From NCBI RefSeq assembly GCF_040049215.1, contig NZ_JBDZDN010000003.1, positions 372,001-436,000 on the forward strand: a stretch of DNA of 64,000 nucleotides. The letters run 5' to 3'. Made by a program: the position numbers and the translations under genes. Positions 8,503 to 17,203 of this stretch are shown here, piece after piece (the stretch's first letter is position 1; the number at the start of each line of letters is the position of its first letter). Under the pieces are notes generated by a model. That model was not told the origin of the DNA, ran no database searches, and saw only the letters and a list, made by a program, of their open reading frames with translations. The stretch comes from Mesorhizobium_K sp040049215 (GTDB lineage Bacteria; Pseudomonadota; Alphaproteobacteria; Rhizobiales; Rhizobiaceae).

Positions 8503-11500
8503 ATGCCGACGCTCGCCACCCTCCGAAACGAAATCCGTGCGAACTATTTGCCCGACGAGGATGCGGCGCTGAAACGCTTGAGCGCGGCAGCGAAGCTCGG
8601 CGACGCGGAATGTCAGGCGATCTCCAACCATGCCGCCCAGCTCGTGCGCGCGGTGCGCGGCTCGTCGGACCCGCGGCTGATGGAAGTGTTTCTCTCCGCC
8701 TACGGCCTCTCGACCAAGGAGGGCGTCGCGCTGATGTGCCTGGCCGAGGCGCTGCTGCGGGTGCCCGACACCGAGACGATGGACGAGCTGATCCGCGACA
8801 AGATCGCGCCGCAGGACTGGTCGGCGCATTCAGGCGGTTCCGCGTCGATCTTCGTCAACGCCTCGACCTGGGCGCTGATGCTGACCGGCCGCGTGCTCGA
8901 CGAGGGCGAGGGCGGCATAGAGCGCACGCTGCGCGCGATGGTGCGAAGGCTGGGCGAACCTGTCATCCGCACCGCCGTCGCTGCAGCGATGCGCGAGATG
9001 GGCGAGCAGTTCGTGCTCGGCCGCACCATCGCTGAAGCCGTAAAGCGCGGCAAGTCGATGACGGCCAAGGGCTATCTCTATTCCTACGACATGCTGGGCG
9101 AAGCGGCGCGCACCGAAGCTGATGCGCAGCGCTATTTCAAGGCCTACGAGAACGCGATCACCGCACTCGCGAAACACTCGACTGGCGAGGACATCCGCTT
9201 CAATCCCGGCATCTCGGTGAAGCTGTCGGCGTTGCATCCGCGTTACGAGCAGGCGGAGAAGGATGCCATGCTGCCGGTGATGGCAGAGCGGCTGCTGGCG
9301 CTGGCTATTGCCGCCCGTGACGCGCGCATGGGACTCAACATCGACGCCGAGGAGGCCGACCGGCTGGACCTGTCGCTCGACGTCATCGAGCGCGTGCTGG
9401 CCGAGCCGCAGCTTGCCGGGTGGAACGGTTTCGGCGTCGTCGTCCAGGCCTATGGCCCGCGTTGCGCCTTCGTCATCGACTGGCTGCATGCGCTGGCGCA
9501 GAAGCTCGACCGCAAGATCATGGTGCGTCTGGTCAAGGGCGCCTATTGGGACACCGAGATCAAGCGCGCGCAGACGCTGGGGCTCTCGGGTTATCCGGTG
9601 TTCACCCGCAAGGTGAACACGGATGTTTCCTACATTGCCTGCGCGCGAAAACTGCTGTCGATGACCGACCGCATCTATCCGCAGTTTGCCACGCACAACG
9701 CCCATACCGTCGCGGCCGTGCTCGCCATGGCGCCGGATCGCAATGCCTTCGAGTTCCAGCGCCTGCACGGCATGGGGGAACAGCTGCACGAGGCCGTGCG
9801 CAAGGCGGAGGGCACGCGTTGTCGCATCTATGCGCCGGTCGGAGCGCATTCGGATCTTCTCGCCTATCTGGTGCGCCGCTTGTTGGAAAATGGCGCCAAC
9901 TCGTCCTTCGTCCACCAGCTGACCGACGACGACGTGCCCCCGGAGACGATCGCCCGCGATCCCTTCGAGACGGTGTCAGGGCAGGGGCCGGCCGCCAACC
10001 CGGCGATTGCAAAGCCCAGTGCGATCTTTGGAGCGAATCGCAAGAACTCCAAGGGCTACGACATCACCGATCCGGTGACGCTGGCCGACCTGGAAAAGGC
10101 GAAGTCCGCCTTTGCCGGCAAGGAACGCTGGCGGGCGGCGCCGATGACGCGTGCGGCGGGACGGGGGCCGAAACGCCCGATCCAGAATCCCGCCAAGGTG
10201 ACGGACGTCGCGGGCAGCGTGACCGAGGCGAGCGCCAAGCAGGTTTCGGCCGCGGTGCGCATCGCAGTCGAGGCTCAGCCTGCCTGGGCGAAACGTCCGG
10301 TGGCCGAGCGCGCCGCGATCCTCGAGCGCGCGGCAGACCTCTACGAGGCGAATGCCGTCGAGTTCTTTGCGCTGGCGACCCGCGAGGCCGGCAAGACGCT
10401 TGCCGACGGCATTGCCGAGGTCCGCGAAGCGGTCGACTTCCTGCGCTACTACGCGACCGAAGCGGTAAACGTGGAGGCTGGAACCGAAGCGCGCGGCGCG
10501 ATCGTCTGCATCTCGCCGTGGAATTTTCCGCTGGCGATCTTCACCGGACAGATCGCGGCGGCGCTTGTCACCGGCAATTCCGTGATTGCCAAACCCGCCG
10601 AGCAGACGCCGCTTATCGCGGCGCGTGCGGTGGCGCTACTGCGCGAGGCCGGTGTCCCGGAAGACGTGATCCAGCTTCTGCCGGGCGACGGCCCCTCGGT
10701 CGGCGCGCCGCTGACGGCTGACTCGGGCATCGCCGGCGTCTGCTTCACCGGCTCGACAGACGTCGCCAAGGCGATCGAGCGCCAGCTTGCCAAGACCGCA
10801 TCGCCCGACGCCATGCTGATTGCCGAGACGGGCGGCCTCAACGCAATGATCGTGGATTCCACCGCGCTGCCCGAACAGGCGGTGCGCGACATTCTTGCAT
10901 CTGCCTTCCAGAGCGCCGGCCAGCGCTGCTCTGCGCTGCGCATTCTTTATGTCCAGAAGGACGTTGAGAAGAAGGTGCTTGAGATGCTCAAGGGGGCGCT
11001 CGAGGCACTGGTTGTCGGCGATCCCTGGTCGATCTCGACCGACGTCGGTCCGGTAATCGACGAAGAGGCGCAGCAGTCGATCGGTGATTATTGTGCCGCG
11101 ATGGAAACGAAGGGCCGGCTGATCGCGAAGCTGGAAGCGCCGGCCGGCGGGCGGTTCGTCGCGCCGCATATTTTTCGCGTATCCGGCATCGAGGAGATGG
11201 AGCGCGAGATCTTCGGGCCGGTGCTGCATGTCGCGAGTTTCGAAGCCGAGAACATCGACCGCGTCATCGGCGCGATCAACCGCAAGGGCTACGGACTGAC
11301 CTTCGGCCTGCACACACGCATCGAGGCGCGCGTGCAGCACATCGTCGACGGCATCCATGCCGGTAACATCTACGTCAACCGCAACCAGATCGGCGCGGTC
11401 GTGGGCTCGCAGCCTTTCGGCGGCGAGGGGCTGTCAGGCACCGGGCCGAAGGCCGGCGGGCCGCACTATCTCAGGCGGTTCCGCAAGTCGGCTTCGCCAG

Positions 11501-12129
11501 CATCGGGCGAGCAGGCGGCTGCCTCGTCGGCGGCCAAGGTGAGCGCCGCCGTGTTGAAGAACAGCCCGCCCGATCCGGCGCTGGGCGGCTGGTCGACGCG
11601 TGCGGACCGCATCGCCGTGCTGCGCAAGCATCTGCGCGGCAAGGGCGCTGCCGCGATCACGGCCGCCGCCAGCATCGACTTCGGGCCCGTCGACCTGCCC
11701 GGCCCGACCGGCGAGGCGGATACGCTGACGCTCGCGCCGCGCGGCCGGGTGCTCTGCCTCGGACCTGATGCAGAGACGCTTCTGGCACAGGCGATCCAGG
11801 CTCTGGCCGCGGGCAACGCGGTGCTGGTGGTCGCTCCCGGCGCGCCGGCAGCTCTTCACCTGCTCACGGGCAAGGGCCTGCCTGTCGCCGCGATTGACGG
11901 AACGCTGGACACGACCGATGTCGTGACGCTCGACATCGATGTCGTCGCGTTCTCAGGACGGACCGAGGATGCTCGGACCATCCGTCAGGCGCTGGCGCAA
12001 AAGACGGGCCCGATCGTGCCGCTGGTCACGGAGATATTGTATCCAGCCGCCTATGCGCATGAACGCTCGGTCTGCGTCGACACGACCGCGGCCGGCGGCA
12101 ATGCCAGCCTGCTCGCCGGAGCTGGATGA
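8503..12129 (+). CDS. putA: Bifunctional proline dehydrogenase / L-glutamate gamma-semialdehyde dehydrogenase
   Basis: This 1208-residue enzyme oxidises proline to glutamate in two steps: an FAD proline dehydrogenase domain (about residues 130-460) and an NAD-dependent P5C dehydrogenase domain (about 520-1000), with a C-terminal cap domain. Visible motifs are RLVKGAYWDTE and YLVRRLLENGANSS in the first domain, and SPWNFPLAI, AETGGLNAM and the nucleophile Cys809 (SAGQRCSALR) in the second. It lacks the ribbon-helix-helix DNA-binding domain of enterobacterial PutA, so it should not repress itself; the divergent putR fills that role. The length is normal for PutA with a C-terminal domain. Confidence 0.97.
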   Translation: MPTLATLRNEIRANYLPDEDAALKRLSAAAKLGDAECQAISNHAAQLVRAVRGSSDPRLMEVFLSAYGLSTKEGVALMCLAEALLRVPDTETMDELIRDKIAPQDWSAHSGGSASIFVNASTWALMLTGRVLDEGEGGIERTLRAMVRRLGEPVIRTAVAAAMREMGEQFVLGRTIAEAVKRGKSMTAKGYLYSYDMLGEAARTEADAQRYFKAYENAITALAKHSTGEDIRFNPGISVKLSALHPRYEQAEKDAMLPVMAERLLALAIAARDARMGLNIDAEEADRLDLSLDVIERVLAEPQLAGWNGFGVVVQAYGPRCAFVIDWLHALAQKLDRKIMVRLVKGAYWDTEIKRAQTLGLSGYPVFTRKVNTDVSYIACARKLLSMTDRIYPQFATHNAHTVAAVLAMAPDRNAFEFQRLHGMGEQLHEAVRKAEGTRCRIYAPVGAHSDLLAYLVRRLLENGANSSFVHQLTDDDVPPETIARDPFETVSGQGPAANPAIAKPSAIFGANRKNSKGYDITDPVTLADLEKAKSAFAGKERWRAAPMTRAAGRGPKRPIQNPAKVTDVAGSVTEASAKQVSAAVRIAVEAQPAWAKRPVAERAAILERAADLYEANAVEFFALATREAGKTLADGIAEVREAVDFLRYYATEAVNVEAGTEARGAIVCISPWNFPLAIFTGQIAAALVTGNSVIAKPAEQTPLIAARAVALLREAGVPEDVIQLLPGDGPSVGAPLTADSGIAGVCFTGSTDVAKAIERQLAKTASPDAMLIAETGGLNAMIVDSTALPEQAVRDILASAFQSAGQRCSALRILYVQKDVEKKVLEMLKGALEALVVGDPWSISTDVGPVIDEEAQQSIGDYCAAMETKGRLIAKLEAPAGGRFVAPHIFRVSGIEEMEREIFGPVLHVASFEAENIDRVIGAINRKGYGLTFGLHTRIEARVQHIVDGIHAGNIYVNRNQIGAVVGSQPFGGEGLSGTGPKAGGPHYLRRFRKSASPASGEQAAASSAAKVSAAVLKNSPPDPALGGWSTRADRIAVLRKHLRGKGAAAITAAASIDFGPVDLPGPTGEADTLTLAPRGRVLCLGPDAETLLAQAIQALAAGNAVLVVAPGAPAALHLLTGKGLPVAAIDGTLDTTDVVTLDIDVVAFSGRTEDARTIRQALAQKTGPIVPLVTEILYPAAYAHERSVCVDTTAAGGNASLLAGAG

Positions 12130-12131
12130 GG

Positions 12132-12446
12132 TCACGCTCCCTCGACGACCGAAAAGCCTTCGAACTGCGGATGGCCGAGGTAATGCACGTCGTTCGAGCC
12201 CGCGTTGCGATGTGCGGCGCGGAAATTCTCCGACTTCGTCCAGGCGGTGAAGTCGTCCTTGCTCGCCCAGATCGTATGCGAGGCAAAGAGCGTGTAGCCT
12301 TCGGCTTCGTTCTCCGGCCCGCGCAGCAGGTGGAACTGCTTGAAGCCATGCATCTCGTGAAGCCTTGAGTCGCGGCCCTTCCAGATATTTTCGAAGGCCT
12401 CCTCCGAGCCCTTTTTCACCTTGAAGCGGTTCATTGCGATGAACAT
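12132..12446 (-). CDS. hmuQ: Antibiotic-biosynthesis-monooxygenase-fold protein, HmuQ-like heme oxygenase
   Basis: This 104-residue ABM-fold protein begins MFIAMNRFKVKKGSEEAFE, the pattern of IsdG/HmuQ heme-degrading enzymes, and keeps VHYLGHPQFEGF near its C-terminus. HmuQ and HmuD of Bradyrhizobium cleave heme to release iron. The gene sits downstream of tonB on the same strand, in a locus devoted to heme uptake, which supports the assignment. The start is the ATG preceded by AAAGGAA; a longer frame upstream has no such site. It converges on putA, with the stop codons almost touching. The name is inferred from family and context. Confidence 0.75.
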   Translation of the reverse strand: MFIAMNRFKVKKGSEEAFENIWKGRDSRLHEMHGFKQFHLLRGPENEAEGYTLFASHTIWASKDDFTAWTKSENFRAAHRNAGSNDVHYLGHPQFEGFSVVEGA

Positions 12447-12617
12447 CGTATTCCTTTCAGTTGTTGCGTCGAAAGCCGGCCCTTCCGGCTCTGTCCGATA
12501 GGCGGCCTCATATGCGGCCCGTGTGCCGTTCCTGCCGAAGGGTAGCATGCCGCCTGCGGCTTCAGCCACGTCCCGCCGGCAGTCCATTGAACGAGAACAA
12601 TCGCGGGTCTCCGGTGC

Positions 12618-14144
12618 TCACCGCATGAATGCGAGGGGGATCGAAAATTCCCATGACGAGCGACCTGCATTCGCGGGGATGGGCGGGAACGGAGACGCGT
12701 TGCGAATGGCCTGAAGTGCGGCCTGGTCGATCGAAGCCACGCCGGAGCTTCGTGTCACCCGCGCCGAGCGGACGCCGCCGTTCGAGCCGACCGCGAAGGC
12801 GACCACCACTTCTCCGCGTCCTTTCGCGCGAACCGATCGCGCAACCCGCGCCAGCTTGGAACGCACCTTGCCAGGATAGTTGGACACGGCGGCATTGCCG
12901 ACCTGGCCGTTCTTCGAGCCGCCGCGGCTCGCCTGCCTGCTGTCGCCCTTTTCCTGGCCGTCCGCCTGCCCGCGCTGGGCATTGGCCTGGTTCTGGCCGC
13001 GATTGCCGGATTTCTTCGGCTTGGCATCGGCCTTGTTGGCGACCTTCTTGCCTTCTTCGGACTTCTGCTTCGCGGTCTTCTTCTCGGCGGCGGGCTTCTT
13101 CGCGGCTTCCCTGGCAGGCTTCGCCGGTTCGGCTTTGTTTGTAATCGCCCCAGGCCTGACTTCCGCTTCAACTGCCGGATCGGTGTGCTCGGTCGCCTCG
13201 ACGGGCTTCGTCTGCGACGGTTCGGCCTGCGCAACCTCTGCCGTCTCCACCACCTCCGCGCTTTCCACGGGATCGGCCTCGGTGGGTTGCGATGCTTGCA
13301 CCTGGTCGGACGCAATGGTCTCGGCAGCCGCGACCGGCTCTGCTGCCTGAGTTTCGGCCGGTTTCTGGACAAAATTGTCGTCGTCGACCAACTCGGCCCG
13401 GTCGGTCGCCAGCACTTGCGGCGCGGTCTCGGTGACGGCTGGGGCGGGCTTGCTTTCCGAAGTCTCAGGTTCCGTGCGTTGGGTAGGGTGAGCGGTTTGC
13501 CGTTCGGCCGTCACTGCCTCGGCAAGCTCGGCTGGCTGGACAGGCTCGGCCGCCGCCTCCGTCACCGGCTCGGCGGGCGGTTCCTCGACCGGCCTCAGCG
13601 TTTCCGGTTCCGCGGTGACGGCCTTGGTGACGTCGCTCGCCTCTACCGCATCATCGACGGAAACCGGCTCGGCATCCACCGTGTCGACCGGCACGGCGTC
13701 AAGCATGGTGACCATGGTGACGTCGACCGTATCCTCGATCTCCGAGGTTTCGCCGGCTTTCGCCTGATCTTCAGGGCTGCCGAGAAGGGCGATGCCGGAA
13801 AAATCGGCGCCTTCCATCAGCACCGCCTCGTCGGTGGCCTGGATGAAGAAGATCGCGATGGCCGCGTGAAAGACGCAGGACGCCAGTAGCGCCAGCTTCC
13901 ATTTGCGCCCCAGGTCCATCGATTTCGTGGGATTCGGGCCGAGTGGTTCCGCCGGCCTGAGCGTGATCAGGCTGTTGTGGTTCGCAGCGAAGTAGCGCTC
14001 GGGGGCCTCGCGGATGCCGTTCTGAAGGGCGCCGCGCGGGATGGCGAGATCGGGATCGTCCGGCTCGAAGTCGGCCGCCGCCATGCCGGCCAACGGCCAT
14101 AGCGGCCGGGCGGATGCGAAGGCTGGTTCGAGCCCGACCGCCAT
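12618..14144 (-). CDS. tonB: Energy transducer TonB
   Basis: This 508-residue protein is much longer than enterobacterial TonB. An N-terminal cytoplasmic stretch of about 75 residues precedes the membrane anchor (KLALLASCVFHAAIAIFFI). A very long acidic region rich in Pro, Glu, Ala and Val follows, then a Lys-rich stretch near residues 350-390. The C-terminal beta domain has the usual RSSGVASIDQAALQAIRNA and FSIPLAFMR segments that contact receptors. It couples the proton motive force to the heme receptor encoded upstream. The start lies three bases after the stop of the preceding gene, so translation is probably coupled. Confidence 0.9.
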   Translation of the reverse strand: MAVGLEPAFASARPLWPLAGMAAADFEPDDPDLAIPRGALQNGIREAPERYFAANHNSLITLRPAEPLGPNPTKSMDLGRKWKLALLASCVFHAAIAIFFIQATDEAVLMEGADFSGIALLGSPEDQAKAGETSEIEDTVDVTMVTMLDAVPVDTVDAEPVSVDDAVEASDVTKAVTAEPETLRPVEEPPAEPVTEAAAEPVQPAELAEAVTAERQTAHPTQRTEPETSESKPAPAVTETAPQVLATDRAELVDDDNFVQKPAETQAAEPVAAAETIASDQVQASQPTEADPVESAEVVETAEVAQAEPSQTKPVEATEHTDPAVEAEVRPGAITNKAEPAKPAREAAKKPAAEKKTAKQKSEEGKKVANKADAKPKKSGNRGQNQANAQRGQADGQEKGDSRQASRGGSKNGQVGNAAVSNYPGKVRSKLARVARSVRAKGRGEVVVAFAVGSNGGVRSARVTRSSGVASIDQAALQAIRNASPFPPIPANAGRSSWEFSIPLAFMR

Positions 14145-14147
14145 CGC

Positions 14148-14573
14148 CTACACGCCGAAGGCGATGGCCGACTTCGTTTCCGGCTTCAGCTGGCTGAGGC
14201 AGGCTTTCGGGTCGATGCCCGCGCCTGTGCATTCGGTCGCGTGGTTGACGAGTACACGGCGGATCTTGGTGCAATCGGCGCCGGCAAGATCGAAGCGGGC
14301 CACCTTCGTCTTGCCCGCGGGCAACTCGTTGAAGTCGAGCACCGTCAGCCGGTCGACGACGCCGGCGTCGTTGAACAACGCGATCTCGAAGGCTGCCTTG
14401 GCCAGCTCCGCGCCGAGATTGTTGGTGACCACGAAGGTCAGTCGGCAGCCCTTGTCCGACGGCTGCGCCCCGTTGAGCTCGAGCACGAGGGCAGGGGGCT
14501 CCTGTGCTGAAACGGGAGAGGCCGCGGCGATGAACGCCGCGGCCGTTATATAGAAGAGCTGCACCGGATGCAT
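14148..14573 (-). CDS. Small exported protein of the heme-uptake operon, function unknown
   Basis: This 141-residue protein has a signal peptide ending near SPVSAQ and a mature domain with four cysteines, which could form two disulfides. It is packed between the heme receptor gene (8 bases away) and tonB (3 bases away), so it is co-transcribed and presumably works in the periplasm. I do not recognise a named domain. The mature part has alternating hydrophobic residues (LTFVVTNNLGAELAKAAFEI) suggesting a beta-sandwich. A role in heme transfer or in receptor-TonB coupling is a guess based only on location. Confidence 0.75.
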   Translation of the reverse strand: MHPVQLFYITAAAFIAAASPVSAQEPPALVLELNGAQPSDKGCRLTFVVTNNLGAELAKAAFEIALFNDAGVVDRLTVLDFNELPAGKTKVARFDLAGADCTKIRRVLVNHATECTGAGIDPKACLSQLKPETKSAIAFGV

Positions 14574-14581
14574 CGGTCTGA

Positions 14582-16774
14582 TCAGCCCCCGAAGCGCATG
14601 CTCGCCGCTACCTTCAGCGAGATGCCCGGTTCGTAGATGATGTCGGTCGTCGAAGCGTTGAGGGGGTTGGTGTAGTTTTCGTCGAGAAGATTATCCACGC
14701 GGGCGTTGAACTTCAGGTCGTCCGTCGCCTGGTAGGAGGCGAAGAGGTTGACCAGCGTATAATCCTCGGCGATCGGATTGCCGGCGGGGGCGCCGTTGAA
14801 CTGCACCTCGCCGCCGACCACCAGCCGGTCCTCCAAGAAGCGGAAGCCCAGCTGACCTGTTACCTGGGACGAGGGGATAGTCAGCAGATCTTCCCGAACG
14901 CCCTCGTATGAGATCGTGTATCCGTCGGTGATTGAGATCGAGAGGCCGGCGAAACCCCATGCGGCGTCGTAGACGCTTTCCAGCTCGAAGCCGCGGATCT
15001 TGGCGTTCGCGAAGTTCTGGTACTGGTAGCAGATCGGGATGACGCCGGGTCCTGGCGTGTAGGTGCACCCGTCGAAGGGGTCGCTGAACGCCGAGATTTG
15101 TGCCCCACCGATATAGTCGTCGATGTCGTTGTCGAAATAGGCTGCCTTCAGGCGCAGGCGGTCGTCGGCCTGTATGAGGCCGTCCTGGCCGTAGTTGAGG
15201 CCGAATTCGATCGTGTGCGACGTTTCCGGCTTGAGGTCAGGATTGGGCAGGAACGGAAAGACCACGCCGTTGGGATGCAGTCCGCTGATCAGCGTTTCCG
15301 ACAGCGACGGCGAACGATAGCCTTCCGCATAGGTGCCATAGACCTGAAGCCCGGAAAGGCCGATCTGCTCGAAAGGCGATACGCCGACCGTGATGCGGGG
15401 GGAAACCCGGTCGCCTTCGGTCTCGCCGACATCGCTGTCCAGCTTGTAGCTGTCGTAGCGGAGCGCGCCGACCACCTCGAGCCATTCCCAGACCAGCTTT
15501 TCCTGGATGTAGGCGCCCGAGACGCGCCGCTTGCCCGACGGCGTGTAGATGTCGTCGCCGCCTTCCGGGCTGGCCGTCTCGACGTCGTCCTGGACCCAAT
15601 CACCGCCATAGGTCAGTTCGTGTGCGAACTGGCCGGTGTCGAAGCGGGAGGTATTCCAGATGTCGACACTCGGAGTCTCGACGTCGTAGGTGGTTTTCGA
15701 GCCCGCCGGAATGACGATCGGCAGTCCTGTGACCGAACTGTAGCGGCCGACGTCGGTCAGATAGGTCTGGTCCAGATCGGTCTTGTTGTAGGCGCCATTG
15801 ATGTGGAGATCGAGCCAGCTTTCGTTCTCGTCCTTGATGTTGTAGCGGCCGGTGAACGTATTCTGCTGGGTATCCATCCGCGATGTGTCGCCGCCTTCGG
15901 TCCAGCTGTCGTCGGCGCCGATCCACCCCAGCTTCAGCTCGCTGTTGTCGGTCGGACGGATCGTCGACTTCAGAATTCCGCTCAGGACATCGAAGCTGCT
16001 CCCCGGGACATCATCGCCATTGCCGTCGGTATAATCGTCGAAGTCCCGCCAGACGATGTTGCCGAGCACGTCGAATGAGTCGTTGAAGCGGTAGGCGCCG
16101 GTGCCGCTGGTCGTCCAGCCGTTCCCGTTCGTGTCGTAGCGTCCGGTGATGGAAGCCGCCCAGGTTTCGCTGTCGCGCAGAAAGTCCTCGGCGTCTTTCG
16201 TCTCGAACATGACCACGCCGCCGATGGCTCCCGAACCATAGGTGTTGGCAACAGGGCCGCGAATGACGTCGACTTGATCGATCAGTTCCGGGTCGAGCCA
16301 GAACATGGACTGCGTGCCGTGACCGGTGCGCTGGAAGTCCTGCCTGGCGCCATCGACGATGACGGCAACCCGGCCGAAATCCTGAAGGCCGCGTATGTTG
16401 ACGCTCGAAGCCGTGCGGTTGGCGTCCGATTGCATGGCGACGCCCGGCACTCCGAAAAGAACGTCCTGCGGCGTCGTGGCCATGCGCCGTTCGAGCTGCT
16501 CCTGGTCGACATGGCTGACGGAGGCCATCTGGTCTATGGCGCTTTCGCCGGTGCGGCTGACGATGGTGATCTTGTCGAGTGGCGTGGCCCCGGTTGCCGC
16601 GGTTGCCGGCTGCGTCGCCTGCTCCTGACCGGTTTCAGCAACCGCTTCGCCGTTTACAAGGATTGGTTGGCCCGTCTGCTGAGCCTCCTGTGCCCAACCC
16701 GCCTGCGTACCTACCAAAACCGTCATTGCGGCTCCGCCCAGCAGAACCGCCATGTCTCGCCCAACCAGCCCCAT
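14582..16774 (-). CDS. hmuR: TonB-dependent heme/hemoglobin receptor
   Basis: This 730-residue outer-membrane receptor brings heme into the periplasm. It has a signal peptide, a TonB-box region near DKITIVSRTGESAID, a plug domain with RRMATTPQDVLFGVPGVAMQ, and a 22-stranded barrel ending in an aromatic-type C-terminus (VAASMRFGG). The motifs YRSPSL and NPDLKPE correspond to the FRAP and NPNL boxes that mark heme receptors. It is the first gene of a minus-strand operon with the small exported protein, tonB and probably hmuQ. It is divergent from hmuP across a region with a RirA-type operator. The rhizobial homologue is also called ShmR. Confidence 0.92.
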   Translation of the reverse strand: MGLVGRDMAVLLGGAAMTVLVGTQAGWAQEAQQTGQPILVNGEAVAETGQEQATQPATAATGATPLDKITIVSRTGESAIDQMASVSHVDQEQLERRMATTPQDVLFGVPGVAMQSDANRTASSVNIRGLQDFGRVAVIVDGARQDFQRTGHGTQSMFWLDPELIDQVDVIRGPVANTYGSGAIGGVVMFETKDAEDFLRDSETWAASITGRYDTNGNGWTTSGTGAYRFNDSFDVLGNIVWRDFDDYTDGNGDDVPGSSFDVLSGILKSTIRPTDNSELKLGWIGADDSWTEGGDTSRMDTQQNTFTGRYNIKDENESWLDLHINGAYNKTDLDQTYLTDVGRYSSVTGLPIVIPAGSKTTYDVETPSVDIWNTSRFDTGQFAHELTYGGDWVQDDVETASPEGGDDIYTPSGKRRVSGAYIQEKLVWEWLEVVGALRYDSYKLDSDVGETEGDRVSPRITVGVSPFEQIGLSGLQVYGTYAEGYRSPSLSETLISGLHPNGVVFPFLPNPDLKPETSHTIEFGLNYGQDGLIQADDRLRLKAAYFDNDIDDYIGGAQISAFSDPFDGCTYTPGPGVIPICYQYQNFANAKIRGFELESVYDAAWGFAGLSISITDGYTISYEGVREDLLTIPSSQVTGQLGFRFLEDRLVVGGEVQFNGAPAGNPIAEDYTLVNLFASYQATDDLKFNARVDNLLDENYTNPLNASTTDIIYEPGISLKVAASMRFGG

Positions 16775-16897
16775 GTCCCAACTCCAATGCCTGAATTTCG
16801 ATGCTGGCTGGCATGGAGCTCGCTCGCATTTTCATAGTCCACCGGATCGCTTTAAATGTTGACTCATTTACTCCGGTATTGCACTGACTAATAAACA

Positions 16898-16912
16898 TGA
16901 CTATTCGAGTCA
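16898..16912. promoter_or_regulatory. Iron-responsive operator (TGA-N9-TCA), candidate RirA site
   Basis: The sequence is TGACTATTCGAGTCA, a palindrome with TGACT/AGTCA arms that fits the IRO consensus TGA-N9-TCA bound by RirA in rhizobia. It lies 68 bases before the hmuP start and in the shared control region with hmuR, so it could repress both operons when iron is plentiful. The match is seen directly; binding is inferred. Confidence 0.7.
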
Positions 16913-16980
16913 AGAAAACAAATCGCATTTCAAACCCGCCGCGCGAATTGGTGATGACGGACGGGGAAAGGAGCGGATCG

Positions 16981-17193
16981 ATGAACACGCACAACCCGCA
17001 TGAATTCCGGTTTCGGCCGCGTCGTCCGGTGACGGACGAGCAGGCCCAATACACCGCCGCCGGCAGGCTGCCGCCGCGCACGGTGTCCAGCGAGGCGCTG
17101 TTCAACGGCCTCTATGAAATAGGCATCAACCATGGCGGCTCGCTCTATCGGCTGAAGATCACCCGCCAAGGCAAGCTCATCCTCAACAAGTAG
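16981..17193 (+). CDS. hmuP: Hemin uptake protein HmuP
   Basis: This 70-residue protein ends in the conserved core GLYEIGINHGGSLYRLKITR, followed by GKLILNK, the HmuP signature. In Sinorhizobium and Bradyrhizobium, HmuP is needed for expression of the heme receptor gene and acts as a small activator. The ATG at 16981 is chosen because AAAGGAG lies 7 bases upstream. An in-frame ATG at 16897 overlaps the iron operator and lacks such a site. It leads the hmuPSTUV operon. Confidence 0.92.
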   Translation: MNTHNPHEFRFRPRRPVTDEQAQYTAAGRLPPRTVSSEALFNGLYEIGINHGGSLYRLKITRQGKLILNK

Positions 17194-17203
17194 GCATCCC
17201 GAC

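Noticed and set aside
12474..12490. Hairpin AGCCGG/CCGGCT between tonB and hmuQ
   Set aside because: A six-pair stem without a T-tract in either direction is not enough to call a terminator, and such stems are frequent in GC-rich DNA.
16860..16874. Second TGA-N9-TCA-like site (TGACTCATTTACTCC) near hmuR
   Set aside because: The right half reads TCC instead of TCA and the arms are not symmetric, so only the site at 16898 is reported.
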